From assembly GCF_014323665.1 (NCBI RefSeq), contig NZ_JABVEB010000032.1:1-51348 (forward strand): a DNA stretch of 51,348 nucleotides. The letters are read 5' to 3'. Each line of letters starts with the position of its first letter. The stretch's first letter is position 1. The notes beneath the pieces were generated by a model, which was not told where the DNA came from, searched no databases, and saw nothing but the letters and a program-made list of their open reading frames with translations. Source of the DNA: Actinomadura sp. HBU206391. GTDB taxonomy: Bacteria > Actinomycetota > Actinomycetes > Streptosporangiales > Streptosporangiaceae. Of the stretch, positions 34,901 through 43,757 are shown one piece after another. The position numbers and the translations under genes are program-made.

Positions 34901-34922
34901 TGTCCGAGGGGGGACTTGAACC
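34901..34922 (-). other. 3' end of a tRNA-Leu gene, probable attachment site (att)
   Basis: The minus strand reads GGTTCAAGTCCCCCCTCGGA followed by CA, matching the T-loop, T-stem 3' half, acceptor stem and discriminator A of an actinobacterial tRNA-Leu (GTCCGAG acceptor type). Upstream of the GGTTC the T-stem partner GGG is lost and the sequence is unrelated, so only 22 bases remain. This is what remains at one end of an integrative element that uses a tRNA-Leu 3' end as attB. A DUF2637 gene follows 80 bases to the right. Confidence 0.65.
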
Positions 34923-35004
34923 AATCTCCCACCGTCGTCATCCCGCTTGGGAACCCGGCTCGGACGTTGCCTCGCTGGTCGGCGGGCCGGAGGGGTGAGC
35001 GATC

Positions 35005-35640
35005 ATGGCGAACGCGCACTTCTCTTGGGGAGATCGGGCGATCCGGTGGACGACGACGGTCAGCGTGGTGGTGCTGGCCGGGATCGCGGCGGTGTTGTCG
35101 TACAAACACATGTTCACCTTGGTCTGCGAGTACGGGGAGACCTCGTGGACGGCGGCGCTGTTGCCCGTCTCGGTGGACAGGATGATCGTGGCATCGTCGA
35201 TGACGTTGCTGGCTGACTCGCGCAGTGGCCGGCGGAGTGGCTTCCTCCCGTGGATCCTCCTGGTGGTAGGGAGCGCGGCGAGTCTGGCGGCGAATGTGGC
35301 GGTGGCTGAGCCGTCTGCGGTCGGCCGGGTCATCGCGGCTTGGCCGAGCTGTGCTCTGATCGGGTCGTATGAGCTGTTTGATGCGCCAGGTCAGGCACGC
35401 CGCCAAGCCGAAGGCGCCGGTCGCCTCGGACGTAGCGCATAGGAGCCCGGTGATCGCCAACACGGCTCCATACGAGCCCTCATATGAGGCGGGGGAGAAG
35501 ACGGTTCCTTCATATGTGCCTCCTACAGATTTGGCCATGGACGATGCTGTTTCAGACGACGCGCGTACGACTCTGACCGATCGGCGGACGCCTTCATACG
35601 AGGTTCAGACCGACAGCAGTGAGCACCTCATACGAGGCAC
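35005..35640 (+). pseudogene. DUF2637 (Spd-like) conjugation-associated membrane protein, frameshifted
   Basis: Typical of actinomycete integrative and conjugative elements of the pSAM2 type, where Spd proteins help intramycelial plasmid spread. ATG at 35005 behind GGAGGGG. Four membrane segments are visible: RWTTTVSVVVLAGIAAVLSY, SWTAALLPVSVDRMIVASSM, GFLPWILLVVGSAASLAANV and VGRVIAAWPSCALIGSYEL. After GSYEL at ~35378 the conserved continuation (LMRQVRHAAKPKAPVASD) is in the next frame, one T being extra. The C-terminal tail then has repeated SYE/PYE motifs (APYEPSYEAGEK, VPSYVPPTD, RRTPSYEVQ). The coding signal fades by about 35640, where unrelated DNA begins. Confidence 0.75.
35365..35636 (+). 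repeat. Cluster of TCATAYGAG-like 9-mers
   Basis: Copies or near copies of TCATAYGAG occur at 35365 (TCGTATGAG), 35468 (CCATACGAG), 35480 (TCATATGAG), 35510 (TCATATGTG), 35594 and 35628 (both TCATACGAG). Several are in frame and encode SYE/PYE, so a protein-level explanation is possible. The last one is not in the same frame. DUF2637-region short repeats serve as transfer-protein recognition sites in some conjugative elements. Confidence 0.45.
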
Positions 35641-35689
35641 AGACGCGGTCCACACGGGCGGCGTCGAAGCCGATCACTGGGATCATTCA

Positions 35690-36430
35690 CCGCACAGCTG
35701 TCCACCGTCCGGGCTGCAACGCCAGGCCTGGGCGCAGACGGACTCGGCGGCCTCCAAGGTACAGCCGTCGGCGTGCACAGCCAGCCGCCGCAGCACGGTC
35801 CGCTCGTCCTCGGGCAGCGGCTCCCAGCTCCAGTCGATCATCGCCTGGAGCGTCTGCTGCCGCGCCGGGCGGCCTCGCCCACTCCCGGCCGGCAGGGTGA
35901 ACCGGTCGTCCAGACGCTCGACCAGCCGCGCCGGGTCCAGCACTCGCAGCCGGGGCGCCACCAGTTCCAGCGCCAGCGGGATGCCGTCCAGCCGCCGAAC
36001 GATGACGCAGACGGCCAAGGCGTTGCCGGTGTCGAGGGCGAAACCCGGGACCGCCGCCGCGGCCCGTCCACGAACAAGCGGACGGCGCTGGAACGGGTCG
36101 CCGCCGCCGGGTCGTCGTCCTGGTCTGGGCCGGGCAGGCCAAGGGGCAGGACGGGACGCACCACCTCGCCGGGAATGTCGAGCGACTCCTGGCTGGTCAC
36201 CAGCAGGCGCACGCCGGGGACGGCGGCCAGCAGCCGCCCGGCCAGCTCGGCGAGCGAGCCGACCAGATGCTCACCGTTGTCCAGCAGCACCAGCAAGCGC
36301 TTGCCGACGATTGCCTCGCACAGCCAGTCCACCAGGTCGACCGGCTCGGGATCCACCGCTGCGGTGTCGCAGAGGCCCAGGGTCGCGATGATCCGTTCGA
36401 AGCGCGGCGGTCGCGGCTCCGCCGTTAATG
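35690..36430 (-). pseudogene. AfsR/SARP-type regulator ATPase-domain fragment, frameshifted
   Basis: The minus strand encodes the NB-ARC portion of a large STAND regulator: VGKRLLVLLDNGEHLVGSLA (Walker B-like), AVPGVRLLVTSQESLDIPGE, then after a frame change near 36050 VIVRRLDGIPLALELVAPRL and RQQTLQAMIDWSWEPLPEDE with RTVLRRLAVHADGCTLEAAE. The N-terminal P-loop and any DNA-binding domain are missing, as is the C-terminal repeat region. Both ends stop abruptly. Confidence 0.7.
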
Positions 36431-36607
36431 ACCTGCGTGTCTTTCTGGGCTTTCGACCTCGGATGAGGCACGTTGCGCGGTTATCCGGCCGCGCCACCGC
36501 AGACCATGCCGGTCTTATTCCCCCGGCCCTTCGTCCGCCGACTTGGCTTGAGCGCATCGGCGCCACCGCGATCGGGACGATCCGCCGGTCGCCTCAAGGG
36601 TCTGACC

Positions 36608-37687
36608 GTGGACAGTAGGCTCGCCCGCGTGGCACTACCCAGGTGGCTTGAGGGCAAGTCGGACGAGGAAGTGATTTCCGCTCTCCGGGCGGAGGTCGAT
36701 AATGACCACGACAGGTTGGCCGACAGAGAGAAGCTGGCGTTTTTCTACGAACTGGTCGATGAGTCCGAAGAGGACTTGGCCGGGGAGTGGGACGCGTACT
36801 GCCGCCACGTCTCACTTGTGGACGAGCGGGTGAGTCAGCTCCGGTCGGTCGCTTTGGCCTGGTTCGACCGGGAGGTTGTCCCGTTGCCTCCGGCCGATGC
36901 CGCCGCAGTGGTGTACGGCGATGACGACTTCTGGTTTCCGGGCTTTGTGGCCGATAGACGCCACGGCGATCGTAACCCCACCGACGATCCCTGGTCCGAG
37001 TTGACGCCCGAGGAGCAAATCTTGAAGGCCATCTTCGGGACGAGGCCGGCCAGTCGGAGCGAGCTGGCCGGCGAGCGGCGGTGTGCCGCTCGTGGGGCGG
37101 CCGAAGGGCGGGATTACGCCGTCTGGCGGTCGACTTATCAGCCGCCGGATCCGACGGTCCGGTTGGCTGCCGAGTCCCGGGTGGCCCGGGACCGTGCCGC
37201 GATTGAGCGGCGGTTCGCCGACGACTGGGGCATCGAGCTGCCTGACTCGATCTTCCGGTATTGGCTGTTCCTGCTGTCACTCGGGCCGGTCAAACAGCGT
37301 GCGCTCCACGACACGGGACTACGACCGTACGGGATCATGGACCTGTTCGACGACGCTGTGTGCCCGCCGCGTGAGGGTCTCGACGTTCGGGTGCACGGCC
37401 GTTACTACCGGGATCCGCCCGAGTTCTTGACCTTCATGCACGGCGGCACCGATGGGCTGCACTTCGGACTTTGGTACGACGACGGCCGTACCTGCGCCGG
37501 TGTCGCGTCCTACTACAACAACGACGGTGGTGGCGTCGGCCTGCCGTCCGGCACTCCGCTGGAGGCGGTACGCGAACAGATCGAATGGTGTCAGGCTCAC
37601 CTCGACAGTGAGGCCGGCGAGGATGAGCCGATCGCTGCGAACCTGGCGGAGGAGCGGTTCGGGCTGCGGGCGCTGCGGGAGTTTTGA
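36608..37687 (+). CDS. Conserved hypothetical protein, candidate immunity/SUKH-like
   Basis: A 359-residue soluble, acidic protein. The GTG at 36608 has AAGGG eight bases upstream. The N-terminal half is helical and charged (LPRWLEGKSDEEVISALRAE, ADREKLAFFYELVDESEEDL). The C-terminal half has a Gly/Asp-rich core (LTFMHGGTDGLHFGLWYDDG, VASYYNNDGGGVGLPSGTPL, VREQIEWCQAHLDSEAGEDE) that resembles SUKH/SMI1-type immunity folds in the G-LHFGLWYDDG pattern. No signal peptide or membrane span. I cannot assign a family with certainty. It lies in the accessory region and its stop overlaps the next ATG (TGATG), so it leads a two-gene unit. Confidence 0.55.
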   Translation: MDSRLARVALPRWLEGKSDEEVISALRAEVDNDHDRLADREKLAFFYELVDESEEDLAGEWDAYCRHVSLVDERVSQLRSVALAWFDREVVPLPPADAAAVVYGDDDFWFPGFVADRRHGDRNPTDDPWSELTPEEQILKAIFGTRPASRSELAGERRCAARGAAEGRDYAVWRSTYQPPDPTVRLAAESRVARDRAAIERRFADDWGIELPDSIFRYWLFLLSLGPVKQRALHDTGLRPYGIMDLFDDAVCPPREGLDVRVHGRYYRDPPEFLTFMHGGTDGLHFGLWYDDGRTCAGVASYYNNDGGGVGLPSGTPLEAVREQIEWCQAHLDSEAGEDEPIAANLAEERFGLRALREF

Positions 37688-38155
37688 TGACCTTCGAGAC
37701 CGGTGACCGGCCCGAGGAGGGCAGGGCCTACCACGAGACGTACCGGGGCGGGGACGAGGTACTCGAGGACGGCGACCCGAGCCTTTTCGAGACCCTGGAC
37801 GGTGGTGGGGCGCTGGCCGACGGTGAGTCGGTTGTTCCGCGCGGCCGACAACGTCCCTATGACCGCTACGACTGGTGGCACCAACCTGCACAAACAGCTG
37901 ACCGGGGATCCTGGTGTGGTCGCCTCGTGGGTAACCGAGGCCCTGCAGCGCTGCGCTGCCGGGGATCCGGCCAGCGCCCTCACTCTCGGGCGTGACCTGC
38001 ACTGGGCCAGTGAGGGAGACGCCGAACGAGAGCGTCAGGCGCACGAGCTACTCGTTGCGGCTTATCGGGCTCTCGGCAGGCACAACCTCGCTGGGATCAC
38101 CGACGCGCACCACCGGCACCGCGACCTCCCTCAGGTGGACGTGCTCCGAACCTGA
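37687..38155 (+). pseudogene. Hypothetical protein, probably frameshifted
   Basis: Begins at ATG 37687, coupled to the upstream stop. The first 50-55 codons are acidic and protein-like (TFETGDRPEEGRAYHETYRG, GDEVLEDGDPSLFETL). Later sense sequence in another frame (from ATG 37859) is TTGGTNLHKQLTGDPGVVAS, WVTEALQRCAAGDPASALTL, GRDLHWASEGDAERERQAHE, LLVAAYRALGRHNLAGITDA, ending at 38155. The second part is a coherent 98-residue helical protein that could be expressed by itself. I cannot tell whether these are two overlapping genes or one broken gene. Family unknown. Confidence 0.45.
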
Positions 38156-38307
38156 ACGATCTTGATTGGGATGCTGGGACTATTTAGCCGAGGAATAGTG
38201 GTAAGCGCTGAGTAACAGATCAGTGACGGTATCGGCGGCATGGCGGTGGAGACGACGGCCCCACCCGCCCCGGCGGTTTGTACGCGAGTCCGTGGCAGAC
38301 CGGGGTT

Positions 38308-38402
38308 TGTTCCGTATGGGGATCCTCCACCGGAACACCAGCCGGCCGGACCGCCGTCCCAGATCAGGGTGTTCCGTTTAGTTGTTCCGCGAACTGTTCC
38401 GA
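38308..38402. repeat. Cluster of TGTTCCG heptamers (iteron-like)
   Basis: TGTTCCG occurs at 38308, 38371, 38384 and 38396, the last three spaced 13 and 12 bases. Its complement CGGAACA is at 38331. Five copies in 95 bases in an otherwise gene-poor stretch look like a protein-binding array (iterons, transfer or repressor sites). Confidence 0.4.
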
Positions 38403-38461
38403 TGAAGGGGGGCTATGCGGAACCCTTTAGGGCGTGAACGGAACCCGCGTCGGCTACGCCG

Positions 38462-38990
38462 GGCGGAGGCGGCGCCATCGTCACCGACGACCCCGAGATC
38501 GCAGCGCGCGCCGTTATCTCATCGGCCAGGCCCGCGACCACCCCACCGAGTATCAGCACGGCCAGGTCGGCTACGACTACCGGCTGTCCAACCTCGCCGC
38601 GGCGATCGGCTGCGCCCAACTCGAACGCCTCGGAGTATTCCTCGCTGCCAAGAAGCGGATCACCGCGGTCTACCGTGCGGGGCTCGGCGGGGTCGACGGG
38701 CTCGCGTCCTCCCGTGGACGCTGTCGAACCGGTGGCTGGTCACCATCACCATCGACGAGGACACCTTCGGGATGAGTAGCAGGGCGCTCCGCGCGCACCT
38801 CGCCGCCGCCGGTATCTAAACCGGGCCACCGTGGACGCCGCTACACCGCACCGGCGCCCACATGGGTACCGAACCGTTCCCGTGCCCGGTCGCCGGCCGG
38901 ATCGCAGCCACGGCCCTCCACCTACCGTGTCCCCGGCCCTGACCACAGACCAACAGCACTGCGCTGGAATACTGAACTCCAGGGAAGAAA
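38462..38990 (+). pseudogene. DegT/DnrJ/EryC1/StrS aminotransferase fragment
   Basis: PLP-dependent sugar aminotransferase remnant. GGAIVTDDPEIAARA (small-loop region) comes first. Then, in another frame, YLIGQARDHPTEYQHGQVGY, DYRLSNLAAAIGCAQLERLG, VFLAAKKRITAVYRAGLGG (the region after the active-site Lys). Next NRWLVTITIDEDTFGMSSRA with LRAHLAAAGI, and finally HRTGAHMGTEPFPCPVAG, the family's C-terminal region. At least three frame changes and a missing N terminus (including the catalytic Lys). It probably came from a glycosylation or antibiotic-sugar cluster. Confidence 0.65.
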
Positions 38991-39111
38991 GAGGAACGGC
39001 CACTCACCTGACCGGTACGAGCAAGCCATCGACGACGCCGGAGACGCCCGCAACCAGCTCATCAACGCCCTCATCGAAGGCGAGCCGGCACTCGCCCAAG
39101 TCGGCGCGCTA

Positions 39112-39564
39112 TCAGCCGGCTCTTAGTTCGCGTCCTGGCACGACAACAGCGATCACTTGGATCGCGGTTTCCTTGTCCGTCTGGCAGATGGCCAGACCGA
39201 GCGCACGTTCGCCGCGATTCCAGAAGGGCATCTTGATGACACCCTGCATCAACAACAGCTCCGTAAAGGGCGATGACTCACCTCTCGCGAGCCGGTGCGT
39301 GATATCCACCTGACGAGGCTTACCCCAGGCGGTGGTGGCCGCGGCCACGTAGCCGCGGTACAGCGGCTCCAGTTCCTCCCAGGCCACCTTGAACGCTGAT
39401 CCGTCGTCGTCATCCCAGAACTCTCCGGACTCTGCAAGGACGACCGAGTGGCCACCAGCGTTGCTGGTGACGGTCAGGTCTCGGTGCTCCCAGTTGGTCC
39501 AGGATTTGGGAAACGCCCGAGACTCGACTTCGGCATAGAGCTCCGACAGATCTATCTTTGGCAT
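39112..39564 (-). CDS. Conserved hypothetical protein, candidate immunity protein
   Basis: A 150-residue acidic, soluble protein. ATG start at 39564. PKIDLSELYAEVESRAFPKS, WTNWEHRDLTVTSNAGGHSV, VLAESGEFWDDDDGSAFKVA, WEELEPLYRGYVAAATTAWG, then TELLLMQGVIKMPFWNRGER. No membrane span, signal peptide or recognised domain. Size, acidity and accessory context fit polymorphic-toxin immunity proteins, but no matching toxin lies next to it. The frame is undamaged between pseudogenes. Confidence 0.5.
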   Translation of the reverse strand: MPKIDLSELYAEVESRAFPKSWTNWEHRDLTVTSNAGGHSVVLAESGEFWDDDDGSAFKVAWEELEPLYRGYVAAATTAWGKPRQVDITHRLARGESSPFTELLLMQGVIKMPFWNRGERALGLAICQTDKETAIQVIAVVVPGRELRAG

Positions 39565-39975
39565 GCCCGAAGGGTACGCAACCTCAGATCAGGAGTAGGC
39601 AGGTCTGGTCCGTTCCGATCCTGGGGAAGACTCACCCGCAACAACTCCTCATCGCACCCGCATCGAACGTCGTGCGCATCGACGCCTGGCTCACCGAAAC
39701 GACCATACCCTCACCATCTCACGGCTGCCGGCGCTCCGCCCCCTCGCAAAGATATCGAGATCCTCGGCCCGCGCCATCAGATCGCGGTGCGGGAGTGCCA
39801 ATCGGCAAGGAGAAGGTGCGGTTCACTCCGAGCGACTGCGCACCGGTCGGGGCTTAGCAAAGTCCTAACAAGTCGCGTTATCAAGGGCGTCCCACGGGCA
39901 CCCATGGTCGTAGAGACCGGATTGACGGGGGAGGCCGCCGAGGCTGCATAGCTTCGACGTCGCCTTCCGCTGACC
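39565..39975. other. Intergenic, no supported gene
   Basis: About 410 bases between the hypothetical gene at 39112 and the VOC remnant. Open frames on both strands lack motifs. Composition is close to neighbouring pseudogene DNA. Confidence 0.35.
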
Positions 39976-40506
39976 GTGGAGCATACGCGCATCCGGCGGC
40001 TATACACCAATGATGTGCGGTGGTCGGGTCCGGCACTGGCACCGCCGAATGATCCGTTCAGATCCTCCTCGACCACACCGGCCTGGGCTCTCTGCCCCGT
40101 GGTGACCAAGACGGAGAAGCCTTGGTGGCGGACCAGGGGGTGGTCGGTCGTCGAGGGCCAGCCTGACTGGATATCGATCGAGGGACCGAACAAAGGGACC
40201 CGGCTGTCCTTCCAGACGGAAGCGGAATACCGCCGTCCGGCATGGCCCACACAGGACGACGAGCAGCAGATGATGCTCCACCTCGACTTCCAAGTGAACG
40301 ATCTCGCGGCCGCGTGTGCCCACGCCATCGCGGCCGGCGCCACGCTGGCAGAGTTCCAGCCCCAAGAGGATGTGCGGGTCTTCACCGATCCGGACATCCG
40401 TTCTGCCTCTTCACGAGATAGCGCGACGCTCACGTGTCACCGACAAGAACGCGTGACAGTTACGTGGATAACTCGGATTGAGCTCTCCACTCTTATCGCG
40501 GCTTAA
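39976..40506 (+). pseudogene. VOC-superfamily (glyoxalase-like) protein, altered at both ends
   Basis: The central part (40120-40390) is a clear VOC half: GWSVVEGQPDWISIEGPNKG, TRLSFQTEAEYRRPAWPTQD, DEQQMMLHLDFQVNDLAAAC, AHAIAAGATLAEFQPQEDVR, VFTDPD. The family's C-terminal GHPFCLFTR is in a shifted frame just after DPD (~40394), so the open frame continues with unrelated residues to 40506. The N-terminal ~50 residues are also unlike VOC proteins and the ELxxFYExL motif is missing. Read as a pseudogene or a damaged assembly. Confidence 0.6.
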
Positions 40507-40709
40507 GGCCAGACCCGGTATCGAGCGGCATATCCTCCTCGGCCGGCACACGGAAGATCACCGCGCGCTCACACCTCCTATTCTTTGGTCGACTTCGAAG
40601 GATCTGCGCCGTGGCCGTCCCCAACTCACGACACCACGCTCGTCACCAGTAGAAACTCATAAATCGCAAGCGACAGCGCGCATCTCGACGGTGACCGCGA
40701 GATGCCGGA

Positions 40710-41000
40710 TCAGGCCCGCTCGAAGGTGAGGTCGAAGTCCTTACGCCAGGTCTTGCCCTCGTCCTCGGAGGCCTCCCAACGTCCGTGGATGCGACCCTTC
40801 TCGACGTCGGCGATGAAGTGGTGGAAGTCCGGGTCCTCGCGGGTCATGGTCCAGTGCCCGCCGTCGAAGGTCATGGCGAACTGCCGGCATACACCGCTGT
40901 CGTCTTGGTACAGCGCGACGTAGACGTCGTTCGGGTCACTGCGTCCGATGACGAAGCTCATCTCGGAGTGATGCGCGCCTTCGCCAAGCTCCGATCGCAC
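40710..41000 (-). pseudogene. C-terminal part of a DUF1579-like hypothetical protein
   Basis: The 96-codon frame encodes the beta-rich end of a conserved small protein: EMSFVIGRSDPNDVYVALYQ, DDSGVCRQFAMTFDGGHWTM, TREDPDFHHFIADVEKGRIH, GRWEASEDEGKTWRKDFDLT. The preceding sequence (LTTVERLGESFLVVRSELGE) belongs to the same domain but no good start precedes it, so the N-terminal ~50 residues are lost. Function unknown. Confidence 0.5.
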
Positions 41001-41206
41001 GACCAGGAACGACTCCCCGAGCCGCTCGACGGTGGTGAGACAGAGCAGAAAGTGAGACAGAGTCCGGATTATTGTGGGCGGGCCGGTGATCGCTTCGAGT
41101 TGAAGAACTCATCGAAGGCTGGCGGCCGCTACGCCCACCACAGTCAACGAGTGCGGCACCACCTTTACACTCGGCCCCTGAGGCGTCGAAAGAGAGGATC
41201 GCACTC

Positions 41207-42088
41207 ATGGACATCGACGAGGCCAACCGCATGTGGCGGACAGTGCTGGCCGACGGCGACCCACGCGGCGTCGAACAGTTGCTGCGGAGCGACACCCGGC
41301 TGAGGCTGTTGGGGCACGAATGGTCGGGAACCCTCAAGGCCGCGGAGACGGCAGAACTGCGGGGGCTTCTGCTGCTGGGCGGCGCCGGCGACGTCCCGTT
41401 CGCCGTGGACTCTCCGTGGGGCATACCGGCCGGCGCGGGCCTTGCCGACGCCCTAGAACACGTGTGGGCGCCGGTCGCCAGGTACTGCCCGGGCTTCCTC
41501 GCGGCGCTGCGCGCGGAGGTACTCGGGCTGGCGTTGGTCGCGATGGAGGGCAGGTACCTGCTCGGGTATCTGCACCTCGCCGACCGTAATGGGGAGTTGC
41601 CGCGCGACCTGAAGGACCTGGCGCCGTACACGGGGTCGGACTCCCTGGCCGTGCTGTGGGGGACGGCCCCGACCAGCCTCGGCCCGACCGACGTCGTTCC
41701 CCTGCTGGATGAGCCGCTCCCCCCGGGCGTTCGTGACCTCGCCGCGGTCCATGCCTCCCTCACGTCGTTCGACTTCGATCTGCGCCTGGACCGCTTCACC
41801 ACGACGCTCGGCGTCTCGACCCTCGCGGACTACGAAGGAGAAGACCCCAGCGACTACGGCCAGGACGAGGACTTCGTCCGCGCGGTGAACGGCGAGTTCG
41901 ACCGCTGGATACGGTTCTGCACGTGTGACTCCGCCGCTGAGGCCTACTTCCTGGACATGGCCGACCGCGATGCCCACGACGTCCCCTGGGTCGCGCTGTC
42001 GAGCATCAACGGCACCTCCGAGCGGCCAGGCGACCCCTTTTGGGACTGGCTCGATAAGGCAGTACCATCCCTGCTCTTCTGCGTATGA
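41207..42088 (+). CDS. Conserved hypothetical protein, candidate immunity protein
   Basis: A 293-residue soluble, strongly acidic protein; ATG start with GAGAGGATC upstream. Sequence includes MDIDEANRMWRTVLADGDPR, LRLLGHEWSGTLKAAETAEL, GFLAALRAEVLGLALVAMEG, RYLLGYLHLADRNGELPRDL, then FDFDLRLDRFTTTLGVSTLA and a C-terminal WDWLDKAVPSLLF. No membrane segment or signal. I do not recognise a named family; the acidic, Trp/Phe-rich C terminus is compatible with SUKH-type immunity proteins. It is intact in a region of decayed genes, which suggests selection or recent arrival. An IS3 copy is inserted 77 bases downstream. Confidence 0.55.
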   Translation: MDIDEANRMWRTVLADGDPRGVEQLLRSDTRLRLLGHEWSGTLKAAETAELRGLLLLGGAGDVPFAVDSPWGIPAGAGLADALEHVWAPVARYCPGFLAALRAEVLGLALVAMEGRYLLGYLHLADRNGELPRDLKDLAPYTGSDSLAVLWGTAPTSLGPTDVVPLLDEPLPPGVRDLAAVHASLTSFDFDLRLDRFTTTLGVSTLADYEGEDPSDYGQDEDFVRAVNGEFDRWIRFCTCDSAAEAYFLDMADRDAHDVPWVALSSINGTSERPGDPFWDWLDKAVPSLLFCV

Positions 42089-42216
42089 GCACCGTGGATA
42101 TCTCAGCAAGCTCTCCGTTGTTTCAGAGGTGACCGCCCACAAATCCCGATGAGCGGTAACAGGGTGTCCCGCACCGGGTTTGATGGAGACATCGAAATCT
42201 GGGAGGAACACCGGCG

Positions 42217-42531
42217 ATGCCCGCACCGGAGAAGTACCTCGACGAGCTGCGTGAGCGTGCGACCCGGTTGGCGGTCGAGGCCCGCCGGGATCCGGCCGGC
42301 GCGGTGGGAGCGATCCGGCGGATCGCTGACCAGCTCGGGATCCATCCCGAGGCGTTGCGTATGTGGGTGAAGCGGGCCGAGACCGATGCCGGTGACCGGC
42401 CGGGCATCACCAGCAGCGATGCCGAGCGCATCGCCGCCCTCGAACGGGAGAATCGTGAGCTGCGGCGGCGAACCAGATCCTGAAGTCCGCGGCGTCTTTC
42501 TTCGCGGCGGAGCTGGACCGTCCGTCGCGAT
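42217..42531 (+). pseudogene. IS3 transposase OrfA, one-base frameshift
   Basis: Encodes the HTH subunit (YLDELRERATRLAVEARRDP, IADQLGIHPEALRMWVKRAE, ERENRELRR). The standard ending (ANQILKSAASFFAAELDRPS) appears only in the next frame: one G appears missing at ~42470. The repaired frame would end TGA at 42531 overlapping the orfB ATG, as usual. Confidence 0.75.
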
Positions 42532-43450
42532 GAAGGTCGAGTTCGTCGACTCTCAGCGGGAGGAACACGGTGTCCAGCCGGTCCTGCGGGCGCTCGCGCA
42601 GACGCCGGCCGAGATCGCACCGTCGACCTACTACGCCGCCAAGACCCGCCCCGCCTCGGCCCGGTCGATCCGCGACAGCGAGTTGACCGAGACGATCGAA
42701 CAGGTCCACGCGGACAACTACGGCGTCTACGGCGCCCGCAAGGTGTGGCACGAGCTGCACCGCCGTGGCGTGCCGGTGGCTCGGTGCACCGTCGAGCGGC
42801 TCATGCGCCAGTGCGGGCTGCGCGGGCTGCTGCGCGACACCTCACCCCGCACGACCCGGCCCGCGGCCGAAACCGTACGCCCCGGTGACCTGGTCAAACG
42901 CGACTTCACCGCGGTACGCCCGAACCAGCTGTGGGTCGCGGACCTGACCTACGTGCGCACGAGCGCGGGCTGGGTGTACGCCGCGTTCGTGCTGGAGGTG
43001 TACTCCCGGCTGATCGTCGGCTGGCAGGTCGCCACCAGCCTCTACACCGACCTGGCCCTCGACCCGCTGAAGATGGCAGTGTGGCGCCGCGAGAGTCAGG
43101 GCGCTGACCTGGGCGGACTGGTCCACCACTCCGACAGGGGAATCCAAGATCGGGCGATTCGCCACAGCCAGCGGCTCGCCGAGGCCGGCGCCGTCGCCTC
43201 GGTCGGGTCCAAGGGCGACTTCTAAGACAACGCGATGGCCGAGGCGTTCAACTCCCTGTACAAGGCCGAACTCGTCCGCAACAAGGGCCCCTGGCGCGGG
43301 CTCGAAGACCTGGAGATGGCCACCGTGGAGTACATCGATTGGTACAACAACCGGCGGCAGCACGACGAGCTCGGGCACATCCCGCCCGCCGAACACCAGG
43401 CACTACACGCGATGACCCACCCGGTCAGCGCACCCCTGGAAACCAGCTAA
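42532..43450 (+). pseudogene. IS3 transposase OrfB, nonsense codon before the catalytic Glu
   Basis: The DDE integrase reads KVEFVDSQREEHGVQPVLRA, VWHELHRRGVPVARCTVERL, then D1 in LWVADLTYVRTSAGWVYAAF and D2 in LVHHSDRGIQDRAIRHSQRL. At GSKGDF the next codon is TAA (43223-43225), where homologues have Tyr (GDSYDNAMAEAF). The sequence resumes in the same frame with NAMAEAFNSLYKAELVRNKG (catalytic Glu in KAE) and NNRRQHDELGHIPPAEHQ to 43450. A single C-to-A change therefore inactivated it. Confidence 0.85.
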
Positions 43451-43480
43451 CCAACTCTCCACCAAACCCGGGGCTTGACA

Positions 43481-43720
43481 GTCCGTCGTGGAGTTTGCCC
43501 GGCTGCTGGTTGCGCACAGGCAGGTGCTGGGCGCCAGGAAGGGGACCCGGGCGTTGGGCCCGTTCAAGCAGGCCGTGCTGGTCATCCGCCGGTTCCTGGA
43601 CGCTACCCGGCTGCTGCAGTTGTGAGCCGATAACCACATCAGCAAGTCCACGGCCTACGCCTACCTGCAGGAACATCTCCTACAACTCATCCGGCACCAT
43701 GCGCTCGACCATCACCACGA
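43481..43720 (+). pseudogene. IS5-like (DDE_Tnp_4) transposase N-terminal fragment
   Basis: Directly abutting the IS3 end. Plus strand: VEFARLLVAHRQVLGARKGT, RALGPFKQAVLVIRRFLDAT, RLLQL, then TGA and, in the same frame, ADNHISKSTAYAYLQEHL. This matches the HTH part of IS5-group transposases (RALSCFKQAV, STAYRYLDE). The TGA and missing DDE domain show it is a remnant, probably cut by the IS3 insertion. Confidence 0.65.
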
Positions 43721-43757
43721 GCGGCAGACTACCGATCACACCACATGAGATGAGCTC

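Larger units (their letters stand above)
42165..43480 (+). mobile_element. IS3-family insertion sequence with inactive transposase
   Basis: The ends are imperfect 25-bp inverted repeats: left TGTCCCGCACCGGG (42165 on) and right, complement, TGTCAAGCCCCGGG (ending 43480), both continuing into GTTTGRTGGAGA. Length 1316 bp, normal for IS3. Flanks (GGG and GTC) give no clear target duplication. Both orfs are damaged, so it needs help to move. Confidence 0.85.
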
